Notes: generated by a model not told the origin, from the sequence alone. A DNA stretch of 64,000 nucleotides from CAZOEL01 sp964578835 (GCA_964578835.1 CAZOEL010000008.1:50300-114299); one strand, 5' to 3'; shown: positions 8,845 to 17,111, numbered from the stretch's first letter. Numbers and translations are program-made.

Positions 8845-10221
8845 TCAGGGCAATGAGAGCCTCTCTCCCGTTAATCGTTCCACGTCCGAGACAGCCTTAT
8901 GATAGGAGGCCAGAGAGTCGATGTATTTTCCCTTCGCTTCAAACAAGGTCCTCTGGGCATCAAGGAATGTGAGAAAATCGAACTTCCCCTCACGATAACC
9001 TTCCTCGGAGGCATCGAACGCGGCTTGTGCGGCGGGGAGCACATCGTTAACAAGGCTCGTGGCTTCGGCATGGGAGAAGACGAGAGCCCGGTATGCTTCG
9101 GCCAGGTCGGCGCCGGCCTTCTGCTCAGCTTCCCTGTATTCCTCCCTGGCTTTTGCGAGCCTGTAGCGAGCTTCCTTGACGCCCCCTTGGTTTCGATCGA
9201 AAAGAGGGATCGGGATGGATATACCGATGACGAAAGCACTGTCGTCGGTATCGCTGAAGCGCTGAACCCCGCCGCTCACCGTGATATCCGGGATGCTACC
9301 GGCCTTCTCCAACTCAACGGCTGCTTTGCGCTGCTCCATCTCCTTCACCCAGCGGGCCACGTCGGGGTTTTGGGCAACGAGCGCGTTCAGCTGTTCAGCC
9401 GAAGGAATAGGAGACAGCGTATCGAGCGCGCCATCGACCTTCTCGAAGACGGGTGATTTCTCGCCCCAGTTCACCGAGAGACGCTTTCTGGCAGCTTCTA
9501 GATTGCTCTTGGCCTGCGCGAGCTCGATCTTGCTGTTTGACAGAGTGACTCCCGATTTGATCTCTTCCAGAGGAGAAACCTTCCCGGCCTTCACTCGCTC
9601 TGATACGGTGTGCAAAACCTGCTCCGAGAGGCGCACCAGTTCTGTTGCAAGAGATACCTGTTCCTGGGCTGCAAGGACTTCGACGAAGGCTTTCGTGGTT
9701 TCACTGAAGACATCGAGCTTCTTGGCCTCATAGTCCCATCCGGCGAGGTCCCGCTCGAGTGCGGCGGCATGAGCTCGCCTGGAGCGCTTCCCTCCCAATT
9801 CGATCAACTGGCTCAGTTGCAGGGTGCTCACTGCCGCATCGAATCCCTGGCGTTCGCCGGAGCCTGCGAACTCTTCTATCTCTATCCCTACATCAGGATT
9901 CGGAGGAAGTCCGACCTGGAGAGTCTTTGCCTCTTGAGCCCGGACCTCCCAGGAGAAGGCCGCAAGTTCCGGGTTTTTCATCAGTGCAAGCGAAAGAGCC
10001 CGGGGCAATGTAACGACTGTCGATTTGAGATCTTCATCGGGAGGTCTCTCTACAATATCGGACGGCTCAAGGGGAGGCCTAAAAGCTCCGATGTCTCTGC
10101 CGAGAGGGCTCGGTTCAGGCCATGCGGTATCCTGAACCGGCGTAGAAGCACATCCCGTAGGCCCTGCTACAGCCGTAACAGTCAAGAAAAGGAATAGATA
10201 GACGACGTACCTCAACTGCAT
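8845..10221 (-). CDS. TolC-family outer-membrane factor (CusC/CzcC-like)
   Basis: 458 residues; RBS GGAGGATTCC. The signal sequence ends near GPTGCAS, a probable lipoprotein cysteine (Cys24), as in CusC. Two OEP repeats are visible, each with a long coiled helix: PRALSLALMKNPELAAFSWE opens the first and PSAEQLNALVAQNPDVARWV the second; VSGGVQRFSDTDDSAFVIGI is a beta strand pair. It forms the trimeric channel for the adaptor and pump encoded next, 23 bp downstream. Homologues are 420-460 residues, so it is full length. Confidence 0.9.
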   Translation of the reverse strand: MQLRYVVYLFLFLTVTAVAGPTGCASTPVQDTAWPEPSPLGRDIGAFRPPLEPSDIVERPPDEDLKSTVVTLPRALSLALMKNPELAAFSWEVRAQEAKTLQVGLPPNPDVGIEIEEFAGSGERQGFDAAVSTLQLSQLIELGGKRSRRAHAAALERDLAGWDYEAKKLDVFSETTKAFVEVLAAQEQVSLATELVRLSEQVLHTVSERVKAGKVSPLEEIKSGVTLSNSKIELAQAKSNLEAARKRLSVNWGEKSPVFEKVDGALDTLSPIPSAEQLNALVAQNPDVARWVKEMEQRKAAVELEKAGSIPDITVSGGVQRFSDTDDSAFVIGISIPIPLFDRNQGGVKEARYRLAKAREEYREAEQKAGADLAEAYRALVFSHAEATSLVNDVLPAAQAAFDASEEGYREGKFDFLTFLDAQRTLFEAKGKYIDSLASYHKAVSDVERLTGERLSLP

Positions 10222-10320
10222 TGGAATCCTCCAATAAGTTGTGTTTGGTTAGAGCTCGGCACAGAGCACGCAGCTCTTCAGATACAGGAATGGTTTTGTC
10301 GAGTAAGAGGAGCTAAAGTA

Positions 10321-10791
10321 TCAAATCAGGAGAATGACGGAACGGAGGGAAGCAAGAGAGGAATTACCGGCATGATTGATAGCGGAAATACCAGTTGTGG
10401 CGGTGCTTTCCTGAGCCGGCGATATAGAAGAGCTCACGGCGCCAGCCTGAGAATGAGCAAGAATCTTGAATTGGGTGGAAGAGGGCTGGTGATCGGGACT
10501 ATTACTGAAAAGGGGAATATCCACGCAGGAAACGCAGTGTTGTCCGGCGCAGGGGAAGGCGGTTGGATCGGATGCATGGTGTGAAGCGAGAGCGTTGGCA
10601 GTTACAGCCATGTGGTGGTGGCTCTTCGCCTTCGCAGTCTCCATCTCGATGTGGAGATGGCCGCCTGTTCCGATACAGAGCACAGCTCCTTCCATACCGC
10701 CAATAGTCAGGAGATAGACTGCAACACAAAACAATACGCTCGGTTTCTTCAATAGCACCATATCGACCCTGAGAAACATCAGAAAGCTCAT
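10321..10791 (-). CDS. Small membrane/secreted His- and Cys-containing protein of the efflux operon
   Basis: 156 residues from ATG 10791 (GAGGAGCGAGGTGGA upstream); an in-frame ATG at 10815 is an alternative. A hydrophobic segment (VLFCVAVYLLTIGGMEGAVLC) is followed by a histidine-rich stretch (HLHIEMETAKAKSHHHM) and two nearby cysteines (CAGQHCVSC), then a low-complexity Ser/Thr/Ala tail ending hydrophobic. No family recognised. Similar short secreted proteins often precede HME-RND operons. It lies between the regulator and the outer-membrane factor. Metal binding is suggested by composition only. Confidence 0.55.
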   Translation of the reverse strand: MSFLMFLRVDMVLLKKPSVLFCVAVYLLTIGGMEGAVLCIGTGGHLHIEMETAKAKSHHHMAVTANALASHHASDPTAFPCAGQHCVSCVDIPLFSNSPDHQPSSTQFKILAHSQAGAVSSSISPAQESTATTGISAINHAGNSSLASLRSVILLI

Positions 10792-10898
10792 TCCACCTCG
10801 CTCCTCATAATTCATACCCCTCTTTGCCGATGCCGCTACAACAGGATCATAGGCTTCGCATTCTTTATGCTCTTTTAGAGAAATAAAATTTGGTCAGT

Positions 10899-12269
10899 CT
10901 ACTTGAGACCATACTTCTTGAGCTTGTATCGGAGCATCCTCTCGCTCAATCCGAGCAACTTTGCGGCCTGGCTCTGGTTGGAAGCGGTCTTTTCCATTGC
11001 ATCCCGGATCATCTTGAGCTCGACCAGTTCCAGAGCGTGCTGAAGGGTTCCTGCCGGAGACAGGGCATCATCGGCGCCGGCAGTGTCTGCGCACAAGGCT
11101 TCCTGGAAAGGCAAGTCTTCCATGACCAGGAACAGGCCTCTTGAGATCACAACGGCCCGCTCGATAATGTTTTCGAGCTCCCTCACGTTTCCAGGATAAT
11201 CGTATCTGATGAGAAGGTCCCGAGCTTCCCGGCTCACTCCCTCGAGCCTCTTTCGGTTCTCGCGGGAAAAGCTTTTGAGGAAGTGATCGATCAGGATAGG
11301 GATGTCCTCACGGCGCTCCCTAAGGGGAGGAATTTTCATGGTGACCACATTGATGCGGTAGAAGAGATCCTCACGGAATGCGCCTTCCCTGACCCTGGTC
11401 TCAAGGTCCTGGTGCGTTGCGCTAATGATGCGAACATCCGCCTTGAGGGTCCTCTCGCCTCCGACTCTCTGGAATTCCCGCTCCTGGAGGAAGCGCAAAA
11501 GCTTCACCTGCACAGGCAGGCTGAGCTCTCCAATCTCATCAAGGAAGAGCGTTCCCCCGTCCGCCTGCTCGAATCGTCCGATTCTTCTCTGCACGGCTCC
11601 CGTAAAAGCCCCCTTTTCGTGACCGAAGAGCTCGCTCTCAAGGAGCGTCTCGGGGATCGCCGCACAGTTTACCGTGATGAGAGGGTGCTCCGAACGGGGA
11701 CTCAGGCTGTGGATGAGCCGGGCAAGGAGCTCCTTGCCCGTGCCGGTTTCGCCCTGAATGAGCACGGTTGCCTGACTCGGCGCGATCCTTCCGGCCAGAT
11801 TCATGAGCTCCGCCATCTTGTTGCTCTTGAAGCGGATCGTATTGGATGTTACCCCTTTCGACCTGATCTCCTGGCGGAGGAGCTCATTTTCACGGACGAG
11901 CGTCCGGCGTTCGGCGATACGACCAATGAGGATAGAGAGCTCATCGAGATCGACGGGTTTGGTGATATAATCTCTCGCTCCGGCTTTCATTGCGGCAACG
12001 GCTGTCTCTATCGTTCCGTAGGCAGTGATAATGACGGCATCGATTTCCGGGTTGAGCTCTCTTGTCTCCCGCAGCACCTCCAGGCCGTTCATACCAGGCA
12101 TTCTGAAATCGAGCAGCACCAAGTCAAAGGAACTCCCGCCCAGGAGATGCAGAGCCTTTTCCCCGCTTTCGGCCTCAGAAACGCAATGCCCCTCCCTTAT
12201 CAGGAAATCACGGAGCATTTCCCTTTGGAAGGGCTCATCTTCAACGATCAGGATATCGAGCTCTCTCAA
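10899..12269 (-). CDS. NtrC-family sigma-54 response regulator (ZraR/AtoC-like)
   Basis: 456 residues: REC domain with phospho-acceptor Asp54 (VLLDFRMPGMNG), AAA+ domain with Walker A GETGTGKE, the sigma-54 contact loop GAFTGA (GHEKGAFTGAVQRR), Walker B GGTLFLDEIGE, arginine-finger region, and a C-terminal Fis-type helix-turn-helix (NQSQAAKLLGLSERMLRYKL). It activates sigma-54 promoters on phosphorylation by the kinase encoded upstream in the same gene train. Sigma-54 elements at 14985-15000 and 15301-15316 are the obvious targets. Inference: it controls its own operon and the divergent one. Confidence 0.92.
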   Translation of the reverse strand: MRELDILIVEDEPFQREMLRDFLIREGHCVSEAESGEKALHLLGGSSFDLVLLDFRMPGMNGLEVLRETRELNPEIDAVIITAYGTIETAVAAMKAGARDYITKPVDLDELSILIGRIAERRTLVRENELLRQEIRSKGVTSNTIRFKSNKMAELMNLAGRIAPSQATVLIQGETGTGKELLARLIHSLSPRSEHPLITVNCAAIPETLLESELFGHEKGAFTGAVQRRIGRFEQADGGTLFLDEIGELSLPVQVKLLRFLQEREFQRVGGERTLKADVRIISATHQDLETRVREGAFREDLFYRINVVTMKIPPLRERREDIPILIDHFLKSFSRENRKRLEGVSREARDLLIRYDYPGNVRELENIIERAVVISRGLFLVMEDLPFQEALCADTAGADDALSPAGTLQHALELVELKMIRDAMEKTASNQSQAAKLLGLSERMLRYKLKKYGLK

Positions 12270-12463
12270 TGTCCTTTTTGCCTTTCAGCTCACCAAGCGG
12301 TGAAAATAATATGTCAGGCATTAACAAGCGGCCATAATGGACTGGACTGCACCAGCGCAACAGATTCCCTTTGTTGGTCGCCTAAGATTTGTCAAAGAAA
12401 TTTCGGTGTAATTCCACTGCGTTTCATGATGTTATCCACCACCTGGCGGACGTCGGCAAGACA

Positions 12464-12619
12464 TCAGCGGCCTTTGGGATTCTTGGCGGCGCACTGGCAT
12501 CCACCTGCTTTCTTTTCAGAGGCGATTCTATCCATGATAAGGGATTTTCCATTCGTCATTATATCCCGCTCGATATCAGCGGTAGTGTAGCCGAAACAAT
12601 AACAAACTAAGTCTTCCAT
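12464..12619 (-). CDS. 51-residue [2Fe-2S]/CopZ-N-terminal-like protein
   Basis: 51 residues from ATG 12619 with AAGGAGAGGG upstream; the longer frame to 12670 has no ribosome site. Cys6-x-Cys8 (VCYCFGYT) and Cys41-x-Cys43 (GGCQCAAKNPKG) form the four-cysteine pattern of BFD-like and CopZ N-terminal domains, which bind a [2Fe-2S] cluster or Zn. The spacing and the KNPKGR tail are typical of these mini-proteins. It sits between kinase and regulator genes. Possible roles are a redox or copper-handling partner of the sensor system; function not proven. Confidence 0.75.
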   Translation of the reverse strand: MEDLVCYCFGYTTADIERDIMTNGKSLIMDRIASEKKAGGCQCAAKNPKGR

Positions 12620-12721
12620 ATCCCTCTCCTTCAAGGAGCTAGCACTGAGATCAGAAAACGATTTTGTCAATTTGGCAACTGCCTACTTCTACAAAAGAAA
12701 GCAATGACGTATGCGCCTGCG

Positions 12722-14497
12722 TCAAATCCCGAAGCTTTTCCGGGGGAGTAGAATCTCAAACGTCATTCCATTGCCCGGTTTGCTCTCCATCCGAATTTCC
12801 CCACTATGGGCAAGGATGATCTCGTGAGCAATGGCAAGACCAAGTCCAACGCCATTTTCCTTGGTGGTATAGAAAGGATCGAAGATTCGCTTTTCTTCTC
12901 CGGCGGGCATTCCCGCTCCGGTGTCCATGATTTTGATGCTCGTCCGGTTCTTCCCCGCTTTCTCGCAGGATATGGTTACTCGGCCCTCACCGCCGGAGAT
13001 GGATTCCACGGCGTTTCGTACAAGGTTTAAGATCGCCTGTTCCATTTTGCCCGCATCCATGCGAACCGTTGGCGCAGGGTTTGCCAACTGCTTCTCTATC
13101 AAAACGCCTTTTGCCTGCGCCTCATCCCGGACAAGAAAAATGATTCTCTCAAGAAGCCCGTCAATCGGCTGTTCCTTGAAATCCATCCGGTTGCTCCTGG
13201 AAAGGCTCAGGAAGTCTTCGACGATGCCATTTAACCGCCTTATTTCATCCCTCACGATATAGGTGATGCGATCGAAGCTCTCCTTCTTTTCATTCTCATC
13301 GGGCGCGAATTCGCGCTGTATCCTTTGCGCCGCCATGCTGATGGCGTTGAGGGGATTGCGGATCTCGTGGGCCACTCCGGCTCCGAGCTTCCCCAGGGAA
13401 GAGAGCCTTTCGGCATGGTGCAATCGATCCTGCATCGCCTGAAGCCTCGCGACATGGCGGTTCTGCGTCTGGTAGAAAACCCCCATGGCAAAGAAGCCGA
13501 TGAAGATCATGAACCCGGCCCAGAGAAAGATATGGCGCCGGTTCTCTATGAGGAGTTGGTCGGTCTCGTGGGTTTCAATTCCGACACGGGTTGTCCCGAT
13601 CGTCTTTCCATCCAACTGGAAGGGGGTGGAGAGTTCCAAAAACTTCGTATCCCCAACCCTCACGCATTGACCGACAGGGTTTTCGAGATCTCTCACCGCG
13701 CCGGCCACAAGCAGGCACTCGTCTACCCTTTCTTCCGGAACGCTTCCCGAACGGGATAGAGTCCGACCTCTGAGATCTTCAACAGCCAGGTAGACGATTC
13801 CTCTGCCCCATTGCGATTCTTCCATGGCTGACTGGATCGCGATCCTCCACGCCCAGTACTCGAGCCCCTTCCAGTCGAGAATCAAAACGATGGATCCCTT
13901 CCCACTTTGCTTGCGAACACCTACAAAGCCAAGGGAATCCACTCTCCCCATACCGTGGAAAAGGTGAATGGCAATCTCTTCCCTTCCTTCCACCAGATCT
14001 CTTACATGGGCTTTGAGAATAGGCGGGAGAGGATTGCTCTCATAGGCGGGAAGTCCCCTTTCATCAAAAAGAGCAATGGCTCGAAAGCCCTCGGAGGCAA
14101 CCAGATTTTGAAGGCTGCCTTCGGCAATGGTCTCTATCGGTTCCTGTGAGTCGATGTGCCTGGCCACATCGATCAGCGCTCTTGCCAAAGCCTCCTGCAG
14201 GGAAAATGACTCTTCGTTAATGGCAATGCCGCTGTAGAGGCTCCGAAATCCGTCGCCATCCCTTAGGAGACTCTTGTATTTTTCACTCGATGATTTCTCG
14301 ATAACTTCCGCGACATAGAGGGCCTTCTTCTTTAATGTATCCATAAGGAGCCCCTCGAGTCGTCTGAGGTCCACCATGGCCATGCTGAAAAAAAGCACCC
14401 CGAAGAGTAAAAAAACAAGGGCAACCGCCAGAGGCTGAAGGTAGAAGCGGTTGTAACCAATGCCGGAGTTGCACAAAAGGTTCATTGCCTTTCCCAT
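12722..14497 (-). CDS. Membrane sensor histidine kinase (ZraS-like)
   Basis: 591 residues from ATG 14497 (GGAGGAAGTGAGC upstream, 5 bp after the previous stop). TM1 at about 20-42 and TM2 (IFLWAGFMIFIGFFAMGVFY) enclose a ~280-residue periplasmic sensor domain. The cytoplasmic part has H-box GVAHEIRNPLNAI, N-box LNLVRNAVESI, and G-boxes DTGAGMP and GVGLGLAIAHEI. It would phosphorylate the NtrC-type regulator. The preceding ZraP-like gene suggests that, as in ZraPSR, a periplasmic metal-binding chaperone modulates it. The sensor domain is larger than that of Enterobacterial ZraS, so the signal may differ. Confidence 0.9.
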   Translation of the reverse strand: MGKAMNLLCNSGIGYNRFYLQPLAVALVFLLFGVLFFSMAMVDLRRLEGLLMDTLKKKALYVAEVIEKSSSEKYKSLLRDGDGFRSLYSGIAINEESFSLQEALARALIDVARHIDSQEPIETIAEGSLQNLVASEGFRAIALFDERGLPAYESNPLPPILKAHVRDLVEGREEIAIHLFHGMGRVDSLGFVGVRKQSGKGSIVLILDWKGLEYWAWRIAIQSAMEESQWGRGIVYLAVEDLRGRTLSRSGSVPEERVDECLLVAGAVRDLENPVGQCVRVGDTKFLELSTPFQLDGKTIGTTRVGIETHETDQLLIENRRHIFLWAGFMIFIGFFAMGVFYQTQNRHVARLQAMQDRLHHAERLSSLGKLGAGVAHEIRNPLNAISMAAQRIQREFAPDENEKKESFDRITYIVRDEIRRLNGIVEDFLSLSRSNRMDFKEQPIDGLLERIIFLVRDEAQAKGVLIEKQLANPAPTVRMDAGKMEQAILNLVRNAVESISGGEGRVTISCEKAGKNRTSIKIMDTGAGMPAGEEKRIFDPFYTTKENGVGLGLAIAHEIILAHSGEIRMESKPGNGMTFEILLPRKSFGI

Positions 14498-14502
14498 TAT
14501 GC

Positions 14503-14937
14503 TCACTTCCTCCGGTTCGATGAGGAGCTCCAATCCCCCACAGGGCGCCAGTTCCGCAGTTGCTCGGGGGTAAGGATTCTCCTCACTTCAAGCTGGTGAT
14601 TCAAACCTATGCGCCGGCATTCGTCCTGGAGGTCGAAGACCTCACGAGCCTTGGCGCGGATCGTCTTTTCATCGGCATGAGGATTGCCAAAAAGTGCCTG
14701 AAGCTCGAGCCGCTTACTCATGAGTCTTCCTTTAACTTCATTTATCTCATCATCATAGGCTTTCTCGAGCCTCTCTACAGCTGCCCGTTGCTCTTCGCCA
14801 AAGCTGAGACTTTCGAGGGAAACGCCATCCGAAGGCAAACACGTGAACCTCTCCGGATGCCGGTTCTGTGCGGAAGCCGCATACGGGAAGAATAGATGAA
14901 ACAATATTATGCCTGAAACGATATGCGCTATTTTCAT
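14503..14937 (-). CDS. ZraP/CpxP-like periplasmic metal-sensing protein
   Basis: 144 residues from ATG 14937: signal peptide MKIAHIVSGIILFHLFFPYA with cleavage after ASA, then an alpha-helical domain (LSFGEEQRAAVERLEKAYDD..., VRRILTPEQLRNWRP) that matches the heavy-metal-resistance/Spy superfamily with its LTPEQ hairpin. Two cysteines (FTCLPSD, DECRRIG) are present. ATGs at 14967 and 15006 are rejected: the sigma-54 element at 14985-15000 would place the transcript start near 14974, leaving no room for a ribosome site before them. First gene of the minus-strand train. Confidence 0.78.
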   Translation of the reverse strand: MKIAHIVSGIILFHLFFPYAASAQNRHPERFTCLPSDGVSLESLSFGEEQRAAVERLEKAYDDEINEVKGRLMSKRLELQALFGNPHADEKTIRAKAREVFDLQDECRRIGLNHQLEVRRILTPEQLRNWRPVGDWSSSSNRRK

Positions 14938-14984
14938 GAGTCCAATATTCCGCTCCCTTTTGTTCATGCCTGTCGGTATCCTTA

Positions 14985-15000
14985 AGCAATGTTTATACCA
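14985..15000 (-). promoter_or_regulatory. Sigma-54 promoter for the zraP-like/kinase/regulator/efflux train
   Basis: On the minus strand TGGTATAAACATTGCT: GG and GC separated by exactly 10 bases with TTGCT at -12, against consensus TGGCAC-N5-TTGCW. Predicted start near 14974, giving a ~37-nt leader to ATG 14937. Confidence 0.7.
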
Positions 15001-15084
15001 GATCAATCCTCATTCTATCAATTGGGAGACAGAAGAAATTCGGAAACTTAGGCCAGCCCACCCGAGAACATCACTCACATTTCC

Positions 15085-15191
15085 CGACATTTCTGTCGAA
15101 TTCCGAGGAACCCCCTTGCAAGATTTGTCGAATTGATAAGCCACTGTATTTACACCCAATACTTCCGAAAGTCACCAATATCGATTCGACA
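15085..15191. promoter_or_regulatory. Enhancer-like sites shared by the two divergent sigma-54 promoters
   Basis: The 8-mer TGTCGAAT occurs exactly at 15094-15101 and 15126-15133, and inverted (ATTCGACA) at 15184-15191. The first is part of a palindrome CGACATTTCTGTCG (15085-15098). They lie about 100-200 bp from the two outward-facing -24/-12 elements, the usual distance for NtrC-type activator sites. Assignment to the regulator encoded at 10899-12269 is inference. Confidence 0.6.
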
Positions 15192-15300
15192 TTTATTGCC
15201 GCGGCCTCCAGGGCTCTCACCCGCTGATCAGCCCATGTCTGAAGTCATGAATCCTGTCTTTTCGGTACCTTGCTTTCTTCATGAACCAGGCTTGCAGCTC

Positions 15301-15316
15301 TGGCATGACTGTTGCC
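15301..15316 (+). promoter_or_regulatory. Sigma-54 promoter for the Spy-like/thioredoxin/CcdA genes
   Basis: TGGCATGACTGTTGCC: GG-N10-GC with TGGCA and TTGC both matching consensus. Predicted start near 15327, 44 bp before ATG 15371, whose ribosome site is GGGAGGCGG. Confidence 0.78.
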
Positions 15317-15370
15317 ATTTGAATGTGCTGAGGCGAGGATCGATAAAATCAGTCAAAGAGGGAGGCGGAA

Positions 15371-15829
15371 ATGAAAAAACTCGGCATACTGCTTGTAGCG
15401 ATGGTTCTGGTGTCATCGAATGCGTGGGCTTTTCGCGGCGGGTGCGGGATGGGACAGGGCTTTGGAATGAACCCCGCTGTTGCGTCCGCATTGAACCTCA
15501 CGGAAGACCAGCAGGCTCAGATACAGGTAAAGCAGGAGCTCTTTCAGGAGGAAACGAACCCGCTGCGGGACAAGCTCTTCGGTAAAAAGATGGAGCTGAG
15601 GAACCTCTGGGCCAAAGCCAATCCGGATCAAGCATCCATTAGCGAAAAGCAGCAGGAAATCCAGGCTGTTCAGAATGAGATGCAGGAAAAGGCCACTCAA
15701 TACCAGTTGGATTGCCGTCAGCTCCTGACACCCGAACAGCAGGAAAAGCTCGGAGCCTTTGTGGCCCACCATGGCGGATGGGACGGTCATGGTCGGGGTG
15801 GCCGTGGCTGGCAAGCAAGCGACCGGTAA
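15371..15829 (+). CDS. Spy/ZraP-like periplasmic metal-resistance protein
   Basis: 152 residues. Signal peptide MKKLGILLVAMVLVSSNAWA, then a Gly/Met-rich start (FRGGCGMGQGFGMNP), a Spy/CpxP-type helical hairpin (LNLTEDQQAQIQVKQELFQE ... CRQLLTPEQQEKLGA) and a His/Gly-rich tail (AHHGGWDGHGRGGRGW) likely to bind metal. It is a paralogue in fold of the protein at 14503-14937, transcribed divergently from its own sigma-54 promoter. Such proteins buffer metal and chaperone periplasmic proteins under stress. A strong terminator follows, so the next two genes may be partly uncoupled. Confidence 0.85.
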   Translation: MKKLGILLVAMVLVSSNAWAFRGGCGMGQGFGMNPAVASALNLTEDQQAQIQVKQELFQEETNPLRDKLFGKKMELRNLWAKANPDQASISEKQQEIQAVQNEMQEKATQYQLDCRQLLTPEQQEKLGAFVAHHGGWDGHGRGGRGWQASDR

Positions 15830-15830
15830 G

Positions 15831-15892
15831 ATCGAAGCGGGAGGAAGTTTCCTCCTCTCTTCCTGCCGCTTCGATAAGCGTATGGTTTTTTA
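15831..15892 (+). terminator. Terminator after Spy-like gene
   Basis: A 17-nt arm at 15831-15847 pairs with 15859-15875 (one G-G mismatch) around an 11-nt loop, and TTTTTT follows at 15886-15891. It begins 2 bp after the stop codon. Confidence 0.75.
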
Positions 15893-15943
15893 AAAAAAGT
15901 GGAAAGACGACTAGCAAATCCAAACGATTCAAAGGAGAAAGAT

Positions 15944-16348
15944 GTGAGAAGAGGTTTTTATGCTGCCAATCTGATCGGAACAATTTCTTTTATTGCTGTG
16001 CTTTGCATGAGCGGCATCTCTTATAGCGCAGGTGAATCCTCGGCAGCGCCCGAAGTACCGGTAGCAGGCAAGGTCACCATGGTGGACATCGGAGCCAAGG
16101 AGTGCATACCCTGCAAGATGATGGCGCCCATCATGGAAGAGCTCGAGAAGGAGTACCATGAAAGCGGCAGAGCAGCCATCATTTTCATCGATGTCTGGAA
16201 AAACAGGGACCAGGGGCGAAAGTTCGGCATCAGGTCTATTCCTACCCAGATATTCTATGACAAAGACGGCAAAGAGGTTTACCGTCATGAGGGCTTCATG
16301 GACAAGGCGCAAATTGTAGCCATGCTCCAAAAAATGGGTGTGAAGTAA
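15944..16348 (+). CDS. Secreted thioredoxin-fold protein (CIPC)
   Basis: 134 residues from GTG 15944, selected because AAAGGAG lies 6 bp upstream. An N-terminal signal or anchor (FYAANLIGTISFIAVLCMSG) precedes a thioredoxin fold with active site ECIPCKMMAP (Cys54, Cys57), central strand IFIDVWKNRD and the cis-proline loop IRSIPTQIFYD. It is a periplasmic thiol oxidoreductase. The following CcdA-type protein is the natural electron donor, together forming a split DsbD/ScsB-like reductant pathway that could keep periplasmic cysteines reduced under metal stress. Confidence 0.88.
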   Translation: MRRGFYAANLIGTISFIAVLCMSGISYSAGESSAAPEVPVAGKVTMVDIGAKECIPCKMMAPIMEELEKEYHESGRAAIIFIDVWKNRDQGRKFGIRSIPTQIFYDKDGKEVYRHEGFMDKAQIVAMLQKMGVK

Positions 16349-16403
16349 GCCGGGCGAAAATCTTGCATTTGAATTCGCGAAACATGGAAAAGGAGGCAAG
16401 AAG

Positions 16404-17111
16404 TTGGAACAGATCTTTCTAACCATAAATTCCTGGATGATGGGCGGGGTGCTGATCGCAGCTTTGGGCTGTTTCCTCTGGGGAATGGTGAGCGTGGCTT
16501 TCAGTCCATGCCACATAGCTTCCATTCCGCTCATCGTGGGTTATGTCGCCGGGCAGGATAAAGTTCTCAAGGCAAGAGACGCCGCCTGGTACTCGGTTGT
16601 ATTCAGCACCGGGCTTTTCATCACAATCGCCCTGGTGGGAATCATCTGCTCGTTTCTCGGCCGCATGCTGGGAGATGTAGGCTCCTACTGGACCATACTG
16701 GTTGGAGCTATTCTCATCTGGGTAGCGCTGGATATGCTGGGAGTGTCCAAGTGCTCGATGTCGGGAAGCCTCATGGGCAGGATAAAGATCAAGGGCCTGC
16801 TCGGAGCTTTCGTCCTCGGTTTGGCTTACGGGGTTCTGTCCGGCTCATGCACCTTCGGCTTCATCGCTCCCATTCTCGCCATCATCACAATTCAGCAGAA
16901 GATTCTGATTGGACTCGTTTACATCGTCCTTTTTGGAATCGGCCATTGCATTCCTATCGCAGTGGCGGGAAGCTCGACGGCAAAGGTAAGAAAACTCCTT
17001 GAGAGCAGCTCGTTCCATGAAGGAAGTCAATGGTTTCGGAAATGTGCTGGAACCGCAATCGGTGCTATGGGCATCTATTTCGTTGTGCGACCTTTTATCG
17101 GCGCTTCGTAG
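16404..17111 (+). CDS. CcdA/DsbD-type transmembrane thiol-electron transporter
   Basis: 235 residues, about six TM helices. Start TTG 16404 with a perfect AGGAGG 7 bp upstream. The two redox cysteines of the CcdA fold lie in SPCHIASIPLI (Cys36) and SGSCTFGFIAP (Cys149), in symmetrical positions of the two three-helix halves. It carries reducing equivalents from cytoplasmic thioredoxin across the inner membrane, here presumably to the CIPC protein encoded 55 bp upstream. Confidence 0.87.
   Translation: MEQIFLTINSWMMGGVLIAALGCFLWGMVSVAFSPCHIASIPLIVGYVAGQDKVLKARDAAWYSVVFSTGLFITIALVGIICSFLGRMLGDVGSYWTILVGAILIWVALDMLGVSKCSMSGSLMGRIKIKGLLGAFVLGLAYGVLSGSCTFGFIAPILAIITIQQKILIGLVYIVLFGIGHCIPIAVAGSSTAKVRKLLESSSFHEGSQWFRKCAGTAIGAMGIYFVVRPFIGAS

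Noticed and set aside
10816..10898. Sigma-54 promoter directly upstream of the small secreted protein and pump genes
   Set aside because: No GG-N10-GC element on the minus strand; transcription probably reads through from the upstream promoter or uses an unseen one.
11283..12590. 435-codon plus-strand frame opposite the NtrC-type regulator
   Set aside because: The minus strand encodes an unmistakable REC-AAA-Fis protein; the plus frame is a codon-bias shadow.
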